IMG/VR virus record: IMGVR_UViG_3300035698_007534
Coordinates: 1 to 38,973 of that record
DNA: 38,973 bases
Source: a virus
Direction: 5' to 3' (one strand)
The translations under genes were made by a program, and so were the position numbers. Below the pieces are notes generated by a model, which did no database searches, was not told where the DNA came from, and saw only the letters and a program-made list of their open reading frames with translations. Shown here one piece after another: positions 15,813-23,585 of the stretch. The stretch's first letter is position 1; each line of letters starts with the position of its first letter.

Positions 15813-17147
15813 TCACTTTTTTGTAAATAATTTATCTCCAATCCCTAAACCGCTTTCAATTGATTTCATTTTTCCATATTTTGTTGGAAAACGATGTTCA
15901 GACGAAACATCTATAAATTTACCACTTTTTAATTTTATTCTATATACAGGTTTTTTTTCTTGTGGGAAAATATTAGTTACAATTTTATATCCTGCGTGAG
16001 TTAATATTTTATCCCCAACCACCAAATCTTTGATTTTTATATTTTTCTTATTTTGTTCACAAACAACAGTTTCCAAACAGAGACATCGATTTCCCTGCGA
16101 TGCAGTCCAAATTGGAATCTCAAGCTCTCCAGCAATTCCTCGGAGTTCTTCATAAATATTTCCCGCATCAGTATAAGTGTCACCACCTTTTCCATATACC
16201 ATTGGCCGAAGAATGTCAGCATAATCTACAATAAGCAAATCAACTTTCTGATTAGTTAATAACTGAATTCGTTCAACATAAGTTTTCAAAGTTAAAGCGG
16301 TTGCGGCTTTTACAGGGAAATATTTAATCTTTAAAAATGATTCAATATCTTTAAGAGCATGAACCACATCCTCTTTGTGATCAGCAATATCTTGAAAATT
16401 TACTCCTGTAAAACAACAATCGTAACGGCGACCAACATATTTCTGCATCAACTCCAATGAAAAATGGATTACATTTCGTTTCTGTTTTAATGCTTCGGTT
16501 CCAAGTCTAGTTAAAAACCACGACTTTCCAGAACCAGCAGCTCCGACTACAACCCCAAGTTCTCCAGGTCCTAATCCACCATCCATCAATGAATCAATAC
16601 ATTCAAAATTAGTAGGAATAGCATCTCTACAATCATCACTTAATCGTTCATCGATTCCTGTTAAATAATCATGACCATCGTTTTTCTCCATCCCAGCTTT
16701 TGAGGCATCATCGATTATAACTTTAATTTCTTCATATGCTCCAAGCTTCAAAAGATCAGCGGATTTAAAAATGGCTCCTTTAAGATTCTGATTTATACAG
16801 AACTCTAAAAATTCCTCTTTAATATACTTTAAGTCTTCCGCCTCTAACTTTTGATGAATAATTTTTAAACTATTTATAATATCTTCTTCAAAAGTTTTAT
16901 TTTCTAATTCTTCGATCTTATGCTTAAAAACATCTAAAGTGGGAAGGGTTTTGTATTTTATATAATATTCACAAATTATTTTAACAATCCACTTATTGGA
17001 TTCGGAATCAAAAAAATCATCATGAACAATATCAAATACTCGATCAAGAAATTCTTTATCAAATAAAAGAGCAGCTATACACTTACTCTGAAATGATGCG
17101 CCAAATTTCTTTAAAGTATCGATTACATCTGTGTTCAAATCTGTCAT
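15813..17147 (-). CDS. 41: gp41-like replicative helicase N-terminal ORF: N-extein plus N-intein
   Basis: Residues 1-354 are the N-terminal part of a DnaB/gp41-type hexameric helicase: the N-terminal helical domain, Walker A GAAGSGKSW (about 203-211) and Walker B LLIVDYADIL, then TASQGNR, the point where the intein begins. Residues 355-444 are a classic N-intein (starts CLCLETVV, block B SEHRFPT), ending in TGA; the last four bases overlap the alternative endonuclease start (ATGA). The C-half is at 14246-14725. The helicase unwinds DNA at the replication fork with the primase. Insertion after Q-N-R matches the gp41-8 intein site. ATG 17147 lies 25 bases after the flap exonuclease stop, so it is probably co-transcribed with it. 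Confidence 0.9.
   Translation of the reverse strand: MTDLNTDVIDTLKKFGASFQSKCIAALLFDKEFLDRVFDIVHDDFFDSESNKWIVKIICEYYIKYKTLPTLDVFKHKIEELENKTFEEDIINSLKIIHQKLEAEDLKYIKEEFLEFCINQNLKGAIFKSADLLKLGAYEEIKVIIDDASKAGMEKNDGHDYLTGIDERLSDDCRDAIPTNFECIDSLMDGGLGPGELGVVVGAAGSGKSWFLTRLGTEALKQKRNVIHFSLELMQKYVGRRYDCCFTGVNFQDIADHKEDVVHALKDIESFLKIKYFPVKAATALTLKTYVERIQLLTNQKVDLLIVDYADILRPMVYGKGGDTYTDAGNIYEELRGIAGELEIPIWTASQGNRCLCLETVVCEQNKKNIKIKDLVVGDKILTHAGYKIVTNIFPQEKKPVYRIKLKSGKFIDVSSEHRFPTKYGKMKSIESGLGIGDKLFTKK
15816..16085 (-). other. Split intein N-fragment (gp41 helicase)
   Basis: Ninety residues beginning with Cys (block A), with SSEHRFPT as block B, ending at the ORF stop. It resembles the gp41-1 and gp41-8 N-inteins in length and sequence style. 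Confidence 0.9.
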
Positions 17148-17171
17148 TACGTCAATCTATCATATATACCA

Positions 17172-18254
17172 CTAAACCTTCAAGTATTTTTTACTATAAA
17201 AATTCAAAGGACCAAACACTTCTTTTAACCACACATGATGGTTCTGAAATGTATTGAGCATTCCGTATTTTTTTAATAATGCAGTAAACTCATACGCATT
17301 AATAGATTGGACAGGTTTATTCAAACATTCCACTATACTCAATTTACAAAACGAAGGTATATCAGCATCCCGTAACTGCATCAAAGTATAATTTCTTTTA
17401 ATAATATCAATACTGTTTGCCAATGTCTGATAAGCTTTTAAACTTTCATTTTTGCAATCATCAATATGAGCTATCAAATCACTCAATGTAAGTTTTCTTT
17501 CTTCACAAAGGATCGGAATTGTCTTCTTCGCGGTAATTAATTTTACACCGTTTACACCACCAATGTTGTCTGATGGATCGCCTTCCAATATCTTATAATA
17601 AATGAAATTCTTGGCTTGTATGCCGAACTCGTCGAATATCTCCTTGGTTCCATACATTTTCTTTTTCGTTGGACTCCAAACTTTGACTTTACTATTTATT
17701 AATTGATAAAAATCTTTATCGGTGCTCATAATAGTCACCGTTTCAGTTTTATCGTTAGAGAATCCTTCATTAGCCAAATACGCAATTGCATCATCAGCTT
17801 CAATATTATCAATAGCCATTATAGTGACCGGCAATCGTTGACAAAGAGCAACAACCTTTTGCATCTGTTTCAAAATACTTTGTTGTTCAATTTCCTTGGA
17901 AGTGGTATCTTCATAAACTCTGTTTAATCTTACTTTTACTTTCCGTTTATTTTTATACTCTTTATAAATCGCTCGTCTTCTTTTTGATCCACCATGCCCA
18001 TCGAACAAAATTATACATCGAGTTGGCTGAATCATCTTTATAGCATATCCAATACTTCGAAAGAATCCACTTATTCCACCTACATGCTCACCATCCAAAT
18101 TTAAAGATGGATCAGCACTATACGATCTCATATAAGTGTTGTTTCCATCAATTAAAAGAATGTCACTATCAATAGATTTTTCCGTTCTGGTATCAACTTC
18201 GTTTTCCAAATCCGTAAACAAAGAAAACAATCTACTTTTTTGAGTTTGTTTCAT
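17172..18254 (-). CDS. rnh: 5'-3' exonuclease / flap endonuclease (T4 RNase H-like)
   Basis: The 360-residue protein has the FEN-1/5' nuclease domain architecture: DILLIDGNNTY (31-41, first catalytic Asp), FDGHGGSKRR (84-93), IEADDAIAYL (151-160, E..DD metal ligands), STDKDFYQLI (177-186), and the helix-3-turn-helix segment GDPSDNIGGVNGVKL (225-239). T4 RNase H removes RNA primers and flaps on the lagging strand. All acidic metal ligands are present. It ends in TAG; a read-through would add a few residues to TGA. It has its own TTGACA promoter exactly 35 bases before ATG and leads the gp41 transcript. Confidence 0.88.
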   Translation of the reverse strand: MKQTQKSRLFSLFTDLENEVDTRTEKSIDSDILLIDGNNTYMRSYSADPSLNLDGEHVGGISGFFRSIGYAIKMIQPTRCIILFDGHGGSKRRRAIYKEYKNKRKVKVRLNRVYEDTTSKEIEQQSILKQMQKVVALCQRLPVTIMAIDNIEADDAIAYLANEGFSNDKTETVTIMSTDKDFYQLINSKVKVWSPTKKKMYGTKEIFDEFGIQAKNFIYYKILEGDPSDNIGGVNGVKLITAKKTIPILCEERKLTLSDLIAHIDDCKNESLKAYQTLANSIDIIKRNYTLMQLRDADIPSFCKLSIVECLNKPVQSINAYEFTALLKKYGMLNTFQNHHVWLKEVFGPLNFYSKKYLKV

Positions 18255-18260
18255 ACAATT

Positions 18261-18289
18261 ATGTTATTTCATAATAATGTTACTGTCAA
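18261..18289 (-). promoter_or_regulatory. Early-class promoter for the flap exonuclease and gp41
   Basis: TTGACA (18289-18284), 17 bases, TAACAT (18266-18261), ATG at 18254. The -35 box begins exactly at -35 and the -10 box ends at -7 from the start codon. Confidence 0.65.
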
Positions 18290-18303
18290 TTTATAATAAC
18301 TTA

Positions 18304-19491
18304 TCAACTATTTTCATTCAATAATTTTACCAAATATTGTATTTTGGATTCAGTAAGCTTCGTATGTAATCCAACATAGAATGCCTGATCATGCAAAATA
18401 AGTGAATTTGGAAAATCACCTATATTTTTAAAATATTTCTCATAACAAGTCTGATATCCCAAAAATCCGGAAATAAGCGGTCTAGTTTCTATACTATTAT
18501 TTTCAAGTAATCTTTTTAGTTTATCCCGTTTCTGTTTTGTCTTACATATAACCGGCAACCCAAATGGAACATCTTTATAGAGTTCCCGACTTTCAGGCAA
18601 GAAAAATTCATTATTCAAATTTTCTTTGAAAATCCTATATAAATAAGATCGTTTTTTTGAATATCCAATAATCCGTTTAAAATCCAGACGCCCTATCAAC
18701 GCATGTATTTCAGAATTTCTATAATTCGATCCTAAACAATAAAAATCAAAAGACGAATCTACTTTACTATTTTGATATTCATATATTTGTGATGCTGGCA
18801 ATGACCTAACCAATCCGTGGTTTCTACGCATTAAAAATTGTTTATATTCTTCTTCATCATTAGTGAAAACAAATCCGCCTTCAATACTTTGAATTTGATG
18901 TCCAAAATATGTAGATGTAGTCGAAGTAAAAAATGAAGATATATTTATTCCCAAATATTCCCCAAATATATTTTCACAATTATCCATCATGATTTTTACA
19001 TTGTATTCTTTACCAAGATCAATTAATTTCTGTATATCAGGTGTAAATCCTAACAATGATGTAACAAATACACAAGCAACCTCATTTGCATCTGTTTTAA
19101 GAAACTGTTCAAGCTTTTTTAAATCAATCGAAAGATCATGCATGCTGATATCAATAAACTGGGGCTTGAATCCCTCACGAATCCATGGCACACAACTTGT
19201 CTGCCAAGTTATTGACGGTAAAACTACAACATTTCTATAATCCCCAACTCCGTCTCTAATCATTCCAGCCAACATAGTATTAGCAGATGATCCACTATTC
19301 ACAAACACGGCATATTCAGAACCAACATATTTAGCAAATTCCATTTCGAATTTTCGAACATGCGATCCCATCGTCCATCTATGATCGCGGAGAAAAAACA
19401 TGGCGAGCTTTAATTTATCTCGCCACGTAAAATTCGATACATTTAATGGCCAAGAATATTTATTCATCCTCGGTTTCATAAATAAGTTCAT
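18304..19491 (-). CDS. DegT/DnrJ-type PLP enzyme with His in place of the catalytic Lys
   Basis: The 395-residue protein is a fold type I sugar aminotransferase of the DegT/DnrJ/EryC1/StrS family: FVNSGSSANTM (PLP phosphate loop), DNCENIFGEY (Asp that binds the pyridine nitrogen), and STYFGHQIQSIEGGFV, where the Schiff-base Lys is normally six residues before the conserved E. Here that position is His, as in ColD and RfbH-type 3-dehydratases, so the enzyme more likely removes a hydroxyl than transfers an amine. It could make a deoxysugar donor for the two glycosyltransferases of this phage. It overlaps the end of the UvsX C-terminal ORF by 32 bases. The start at 19491 is uncertain; ATG 19467 would remove eight residues. 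Confidence 0.8.
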   Translation of the reverse strand: MNLFMKPRMNKYSWPLNVSNFTWRDKLKLAMFFLRDHRWTMGSHVRKFEMEFAKYVGSEYAVFVNSGSSANTMLAGMIRDGVGDYRNVVVLPSITWQTSCVPWIREGFKPQFIDISMHDLSIDLKKLEQFLKTDANEVACVFVTSLLGFTPDIQKLIDLGKEYNVKIMMDNCENIFGEYLGINISSFFTSTTSTYFGHQIQSIEGGFVFTNDEEEYKQFLMRRNHGLVRSLPASQIYEYQNSKVDSSFDFYCLGSNYRNSEIHALIGRLDFKRIIGYSKKRSYLYRIFKENLNNEFFLPESRELYKDVPFGLPVICKTKQKRDKLKRLLENNSIETRPLISGFLGYQTCYEKYFKNIGDFPNSLILHDQAFYVGLHTKLTESKIQYLVKLLNENS

Positions 19492-20338
19492 CTGGTGAAC
19501 ATTCCGATTGATCTTTATAAATCATTATTTTAGCTTTACAAATTTTTTCATAAAGTTCTTGTTTGAGATCCGGAGTTGCTGTGAGGATCTTTATAAAATT
19601 AGCTTTGTTAAATTCATATGTTTTGCCATTCAATGCTAAAAACTGAATCTTTTTTCCTAAACCTGGACACTCAACTAAATCCTTCAAAGCATCAGGATCT
19701 TTTTCCAACAACTTCGCTTTTGCATCTTTAGTTTTTGCAGCTTTTGTAATTTTTTCGTCCTGGAGAGTATTAAACCAACTTCCGTAATTATCCATACCAC
19801 GATCAAAAAACAAATCAAATTCCGCCTTGCGCATTGGAGGACCAAGGCGATTTTTGATGACCTTAGCAACCGATTTAAACCCAATAATATTTCCGCGAGT
19901 ATCTTTAATCTGACTGATCTTTGACATTCTAATTCTGATCGATGAGTGAAATGCCATAGCTTTACCCCCACTAGTCGTATTGTGATTGAGTCTACCATTT
20001 GCAATATATCGTTCACCTTCCACTTCTATATCACATACTTTCATACTTGAATCCACCCTTCTAAAGTCGGGATGATCTTCCAAAAATATCTCAGTGTCAT
20101 TTTCAATAACTCTATGTTTATTCGTGCCATTTAGTTTTCCATCTGTGTAATGATGATTGACCGACTCTTTTACCAAAAAAGATTTTATTAGTTTAAATCC
20201 TTCCACAGACTCAACTTCTATACCCAGATCTGTTATATCATATACACGTGGAGTGGAGAAGTTTTCGTTGTTTAAAAACCTCTTGGAGAATTCATATAAA
20301 GAAATTTCTTCTTCTATATATTCATTTACTGTATTCAT
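19460..20338 (-). CDS. uvsX: UvsX C-terminal ORF: C-intein plus C-extein
   Basis: Residues 1-120 are a C-terminal split-intein fragment: block B-like GTNKHRVI (71-78), then block F/G ANGRLNHN with final N. Residue 121 (+1) is Thr, opening TTSGGKAMAFHSS, the RecA/UvsX segment after the ATPase core (DNA-binding loop 2 region). The remaining 172 residues are UvsX C-terminal. It has a good Shine-Dalgarno (AAAGGA, seven bases before ATG), lying inside the end of the endonuclease gene, so it is translated from that transcript. The N-part of this intein is only about 15 residues in the other ORF. Spliced UvsX would be about 404 residues (T4: 391). Confidence 0.85.
   Translation of the reverse strand: MNTVNEYIEEEISLYEFSKRFLNNENFSTPRVYDITDLGIEVESVEGFKLIKSFLVKESVNHHYTDGKLNGTNKHRVIENDTEIFLEDHPDFRRVDSSMKVCDIEVEGERYIANGRLNHNTTSGGKAMAFHSSIRIRMSKISQIKDTRGNIIGFKSVAKVIKNRLGPPMRKAEFDLFFDRGMDNYGSWFNTLQDEKITKAAKTKDAKAKLLEKDPDALKDLVECPGLGKKIQFLALNGKTYEFNKANFIKILTATPDLKQELYEKICKAKIMIYKDQSECSPDELIYETEDE
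19979..20338 (-). other. Split intein C-fragment (UvsX), unusually long
   Basis: About 120 residues containing block B and the terminal LNHN. Together with the 15-residue N-fragment at 21454-21498 it gives an atypically split intein (N-part short, C-part long), like those of VidaL or AceL-TerL type. Confidence 0.82.
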
Positions 20339-21419
20339 TAATTATTCCTTTTATCATTGTTAAATTATTTATTATATCACCTTCCCAAAAATTTAAAAAA
20401 ACAAATCCATTTTCACGAAAGTCTTCTTTCCGTCTTTTGTCCCGTTCCCAAACTGTTTTTGCTTCAATTGTTTTGTGTGTGGTATCCGTGGCATTAAAAA
20501 GTTTCGGATTAGCATGCCAAAAGTCACCGTAACATTCTATTATCATATTAAGTGATTCCACATAAAAATCAGGCAAATATGTATTTTTAAAAAACGAAAA
20601 AACCTTTTCATATTTCCATTTGAGATTGAGATCATTCAATAATTGTGCTATTTCATATTCAATCCGATTCATTTTTATCCCCCCCACATCATAGTTTTTC
20701 CCTTTAGCGGAATTGACCATCTTATAATACAAATCTTTGTCATAAATCCTAGCACGTTCCCACATTTTCTTCGATGATATTGATATTTTTTTAATTCTAT
20801 CAGGGGATCGCATTAACTCACCAAATCGTTTTTTAAAATCTAAATCATTATTATGCAAATCGTGCAACTTTTCAGACACATTTTTATAATGACCCGTTGA
20901 TTTCCGTCGATCCATCTCATCCCGTTTCCAGCCATCATTCTTCCAAAGACCCCTATTTATCTCAGCAGTTATAGGAACCCACTTATCATTTCGCTTTTTC
21001 AATTTCTTTTTTGTTTCTAACCCCTCTGCGGAAGAATAATGATCAATTAATCCTTTAGAATTGTTTATATGCATCGTCTCCAATTGAAATAATATTCGAT
21101 TTTTAATATTATTTTCAATTTCAAAATTCGAAATGTACCAGTTATAGAGTCTATACATCGTATAAAGTTTCTTTCTCAAATTATAAAGCAACTCTATTTC
21201 ATCATCCCAACCAAAATAGTAATCATAATATTCCTTGTTCGCAGGTGTAAAAGGTTGTTTGCTATTGTTAATACCCTTTGTTTTAAATAGGGTGGCCTTT
21301 CCGGCTATGAAATGTTTTTTAATTGATAACTTTATTTTAATTCTACATTTATGTTCATAATGATGAACATCAAAATATTTTAATATTAAGTCCGTTTCTT
21401 CCTGTTGTAGTGTATTCAT
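20322..21419 (-). CDS. Homing endonuclease with C-terminal Vsr-like domain, in the UvsX intein gap
   Basis: The 365-residue protein ends in a Vsr/EDxHD-type nuclease: YLPDFYV (281-287), IIECYGDFWHANP (293-305) and WERDKRRKEDF (324-334). This matches the endonuclease in the gp41 gap in motif order but differs in detail. The middle (about 180-250) has SxxS.K.xW-type and KxxxS segments like NUMOD-type DNA-binding modules. The N-terminal 100 residues are basic and unfamiliar. It occupies the gap between the halves of UvsX and presumably cuts uninterrupted uvsX alleles. A late-class ATACTTATC lies at -12 to -4 of its ATG. Its end overlaps the C-intein ORF by 17 bases. Confidence 0.83.
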   Translation of the reverse strand: MNTLQQEETDLILKYFDVHHYEHKCRIKIKLSIKKHFIAGKATLFKTKGINNSKQPFTPANKEYYDYYFGWDDEIELLYNLRKKLYTMYRLYNWYISNFEIENNIKNRILFQLETMHINNSKGLIDHYSSAEGLETKKKLKKRNDKWVPITAEINRGLWKNDGWKRDEMDRRKSTGHYKNVSEKLHDLHNNDLDFKKRFGELMRSPDRIKKISISSKKMWERARIYDKDLYYKMVNSAKGKNYDVGGIKMNRIEYEIAQLLNDLNLKWKYEKVFSFFKNTYLPDFYVESLNMIIECYGDFWHANPKLFNATDTTHKTIEAKTVWERDKRRKEDFRENGFVFLNFWEGDIINNLTMIKGIINEYSK

Positions 21420-21422
21420 ATA

Positions 21423-21431
21423 GATAAGTAT
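21423..21431 (-). promoter_or_regulatory. Late-class promoter-like element for the UvsX-gap endonuclease
   Basis: ATACTTATC at -12 to -4 of ATG 21419, a two-mismatch variant of the ATATTTATA element. Confidence 0.4.
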
Positions 21432-21450
21432 ACAACAACTGGAGAAAAAA

Positions 21451-22602
21451 TTACACTTTATATCGTATTTTAATTTTTGTTGTAAATGGATCTACACACC
21501 ATTTATCGCCAAAAATTGCACCTATTTTCTGTCTAAGCTGATTAGTGAAAATCAAACAAATTCGTTGACGAGAAATCATTTGGGTAATCTTTCTTAAAGC
21601 CTTAGAAATAATGATAGCTTTCTGTGTAGCGTAACCTTGAGTTCCATGATCCGCCTCCAACTCTGCCATACATGAAGCAGCTGACACAGAATCAACTACA
21701 ATGGTCAATAGCCTATCTTTGTTAGCTAATCTGACCTTTGCTATCAATTCCTCTATATTATCAAATATTTCTTCTACATGGTCACATTCCAACAAAAGAA
21801 GTTTATGAGAATTTACTCCAATTGCTTCAACGAAATTAATATCCAAAGATGATTCTGTATCAATGAACACAGCTACACCACCTTTCTTTTGGGTTTCTGC
21901 AAGAGCATGCATTGCTAATAGAGTTTTCCCAGAATTATGATTAAGCATACCATTTCCAAAATAACAATGTTCAGGATGATCTACCGTTATATCAACTATT
22001 TTAAAATCTCCAATATAACTAATTGATTTTATTAAATCATAGTCGCCATTGTCACACAAAACAGAATGTGTTTTCGGTTTCAAATTTTCACACATTACCC
22101 AACCGACATTTGTAAAAAATTTATGTTCTTTAGATACTTTTATACATTGTCCAGTTATCAATGTAACTAAATATGTCTTCAAAATACCTTTGTCAATATA
22201 TTTTGATATGTTGGTATATTCGCCGTTCAATGTTCTAACGGAAACAGTTTTTCCGTCTCGAAGTAATTTTTCAACTTCTTTAATTTTTATTTTGGTTGGA
22301 TTATCTATTATAACATCGATTTCCGTATCTTCCGTGACGCATCCCTCAAGTCCGGTAATCTCAGTTATTCTACCAACAGGATAACCACCATTTGGTCTAT
22401 TAGCCATTGCTAAATCTAACGCATCGTTTCCACTTGGAACCCAATCAATAATTTTTGATGGATCATCATTGGATTCATCACCAAGAATAAATGCTACATT
22501 CACGCCATTTTTGGCGGATTTATTTATAATTGCGGCTAATTCATTTACTAATTTGTCAGAATCACCATCAGCATCATATTCAACTTTTTTACTTTTTGCC
22601 AT
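21451..22602 (-). CDS. uvsX: UvsX recombinase N-terminal ORF with P-loop mini-intein and start of a second, split intein
   Basis: Residues 1-87 and 224-368 are UvsX/RecA-like. The P-loop reads ITGLEG then, after the intein, SGKTLL, so the mini-intein interrupts Walker A between G and S. Walker B is LLTIVVDSVSAAS; FTNQLRQK follows. Residues 88-223 (136 residues) are a contiguous mini-intein: CVTEDTEIDV, block B KEHKFFT, and a terminal GMLNHN with no endonuclease domain. Residues 369-383 (CVDPFTTKIKIRYKV) begin a second intein and are cut by TAA. The C-half is at 19460-20338. UvsX catalyses strand exchange in recombination-dependent replication. Upstream lies the gp32 terminator, with no clear own promoter. 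Confidence 0.9.
   Translation of the reverse strand: MAKSKKVEYDADGDSDKLVNELAAIINKSAKNGVNVAFILGDESNDDPSKIIDWVPSGNDALDLAMANRPNGGYPVGRITEITGLEGCVTEDTEIDVIIDNPTKIKIKEVEKLLRDGKTVSVRTLNGEYTNISKYIDKGILKTYLVTLITGQCIKVSKEHKFFTNVGWVMCENLKPKTHSVLCDNGDYDLIKSISYIGDFKIVDITVDHPEHCYFGNGMLNHNSGKTLLAMHALAETQKKGGVAVFIDTESSLDINFVEAIGVNSHKLLLLECDHVEEIFDNIEELIAKVRLANKDRLLTIVVDSVSAASCMAELEADHGTQGYATQKAIIISKALRKITQMISRQRICLIFTNQLRQKIGAIFGDKWCVDPFTTKIKIRYKV
21454..21498 (-). other. Split intein N-fragment of UvsX, only 15 residues
   Basis: CVDPFTTKIKIRYKV directly follows FGDKW and ends at TAA. The block A form (C-x-D-P-x-T) supports an intein start. Confidence 0.75.
21934..22341 (-). other. Contiguous mini-intein in the UvsX P-loop
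   Basis: 136 residues, Cys1, penultimate His and final Asn, +1 Ser, with no homing endonuclease domain. It sits inside Walker A, so UvsX is inactive until spliced. Confidence 0.9.
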
Positions 22603-22626
22603 AAACTCTTTCTTTGAAGATTTAAT

Positions 22627-22659
22627 AAAAAAAGGGTATGGAGTGATTGCTCCATACCC
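22627..22659 (-). terminator. Rho-independent terminator after gp32
   Basis: A perfect 10-bp stem, GGGTATGGAG (22634-22643) and its complement (22650-22659), with a 6-base loop, followed on the minus strand by a run of T (22633-22627). It separates gp32 from UvsX, so UvsX must depend on read-through or an unseen promoter. Confidence 0.92.
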
Positions 22660-22689
22660 CTTGTGCGTTTTAATTAAAAACGAATAAAA

Positions 22690-23484
22690 TTACGTCTTGA
22701 ATAACCTATCGAAATCAGCTACTTTAGCAGTTTTTGGAGCTGCTTCTTTTTCAGCAACCGACTCAGATTTAGCAACATCATCTGCTACTTCTTTAGAAGC
22801 CGGAACACTGGTTTCAGGTTCTCCGGAACCAGGTTCATCATCTTCAGGATTTAAGTATTTCCTAAGAGCTTCGCTCAACTCATCAAATGAAGGTTCGTCA
22901 AAGATATCTGTAATATCAGGTTGATTTCGAATGGCCTCAATTAATTCATCACCTCCAACTGGTGTTTTTATCGGACGCGGAAGAATTTCAGTCTCAGGAA
23001 ATGATTTTCCTGTTTCTTCTTTTGGCTTATAATGAACGATAATATCATTACCATTATCCAAACTTGTGATATCACCATAATCTTCGTTTGCGGCAATTCC
23101 AAGAAGAGCTTGATAGACTTGTTTTCCAAAGCCCCAAAATCTTACACCTTGATCTTCTTCACCACGAACAATGACAGGAGCATAGACTCTTAACTTTGGG
23201 AATAATCCCATAGCAATTTTAAAATCATCTTTATCTCCGCTGCCTTTCACTTTATTAGCGAAGTCAACCACAGGATCTTTATGTCCATAAGTAGAAGGAG
23301 ACAAATAAGTTCTCCCACCTAAGTTATAGTGAAACTTTAATTCCACAAAGGGATTTTCCGGATCTTTTTTATACGGGACAAGCCGCACAGTTTGTTTACC
23401 ACTTGACGGTTTCCAGAGCATATTGCTCCGTTTATTTTTGCTTGTTATTTCACCCAAGCGCTTTCGCAATGCATCTATATTCAT
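22690..23484 (-). CDS. 32: gp32-like single-stranded DNA-binding protein
   Basis: The 264-residue protein has the layout of T4 gp32: a basic N-terminal cooperativity region (MNIDALRKRLGEI), an OB-fold core (VRLVPYKKDPENPFVELKFHYNLG read in two parts: VRLVPYKKD and FVELKFHYN), FWGFGKQVYQAL, and an acidic C-terminal tail ending DFDRLFKT. It protects single-stranded DNA and recruits replication proteins. There is no cysteine at all, so the T4 zinc site is absent, as in several T4-like phages of marine origin. It has tandem late- and early-class promoters, a Shine-Dalgarno (GAGGA, 9 bases before ATG), and its own terminator. Confidence 0.85.
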   Translation of the reverse strand: MNIDALRKRLGEITSKNKRSNMLWKPSSGKQTVRLVPYKKDPENPFVELKFHYNLGGRTYLSPSTYGHKDPVVDFANKVKGSGDKDDFKIAMGLFPKLRVYAPVIVRGEEDQGVRFWGFGKQVYQALLGIAANEDYGDITSLDNGNDIIVHYKPKEETGKSFPETEILPRPIKTPVGGDELIEAIRNQPDITDIFDEPSFDELSEALRKYLNPEDDEPGSGEPETSVPASKEVADDVAKSESVAEKEAAPKTAKVADFDRLFKT

Positions 23485-23520
23485 ATTTTGTATTCCTCAT
23501 TTTTTAATGTTTAAGTTACC

Positions 23521-23549
23521 ACTATATGATAACCTAAGTTAATAGTCAA
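23521..23549 (-). promoter_or_regulatory. Early-class promoter for gp32
   Basis: TTGACT (23549-23544), 17 bases, TATAGT (23526-23521). Unlike the others it lies about 40 bases before the ATG, giving a leader of about 30 bases with a Shine-Dalgarno. Confidence 0.65.
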
Positions 23550-23570
23550 TTTATAATAATTTATTCTATA

Positions 23571-23579
23571 TATAAATAT
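23571..23579 (-). promoter_or_regulatory. Late-class promoter element upstream of gp32
   Basis: ATATTTATA lies 22 bases upstream of the early-class -35 box, so gp32 has tandem promoters of the two classes. Confidence 0.5.
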
Positions 23580-23585
23580 GAGAAA

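Noticed and set aside
314-18254. Genome-wide TAG reassignment to an amino acid
   Set aside because: The long genes have no internal TAG codons, and TAG ends two other genes (4379, 17172) where read-through would add only a few residues.
19684-20016. Alternative minus-strand frame inside the UvsX C-terminal ORF
   Set aside because: It lies wholly inside the UvsX/intein frame, which has clear motifs; no separate start signal.
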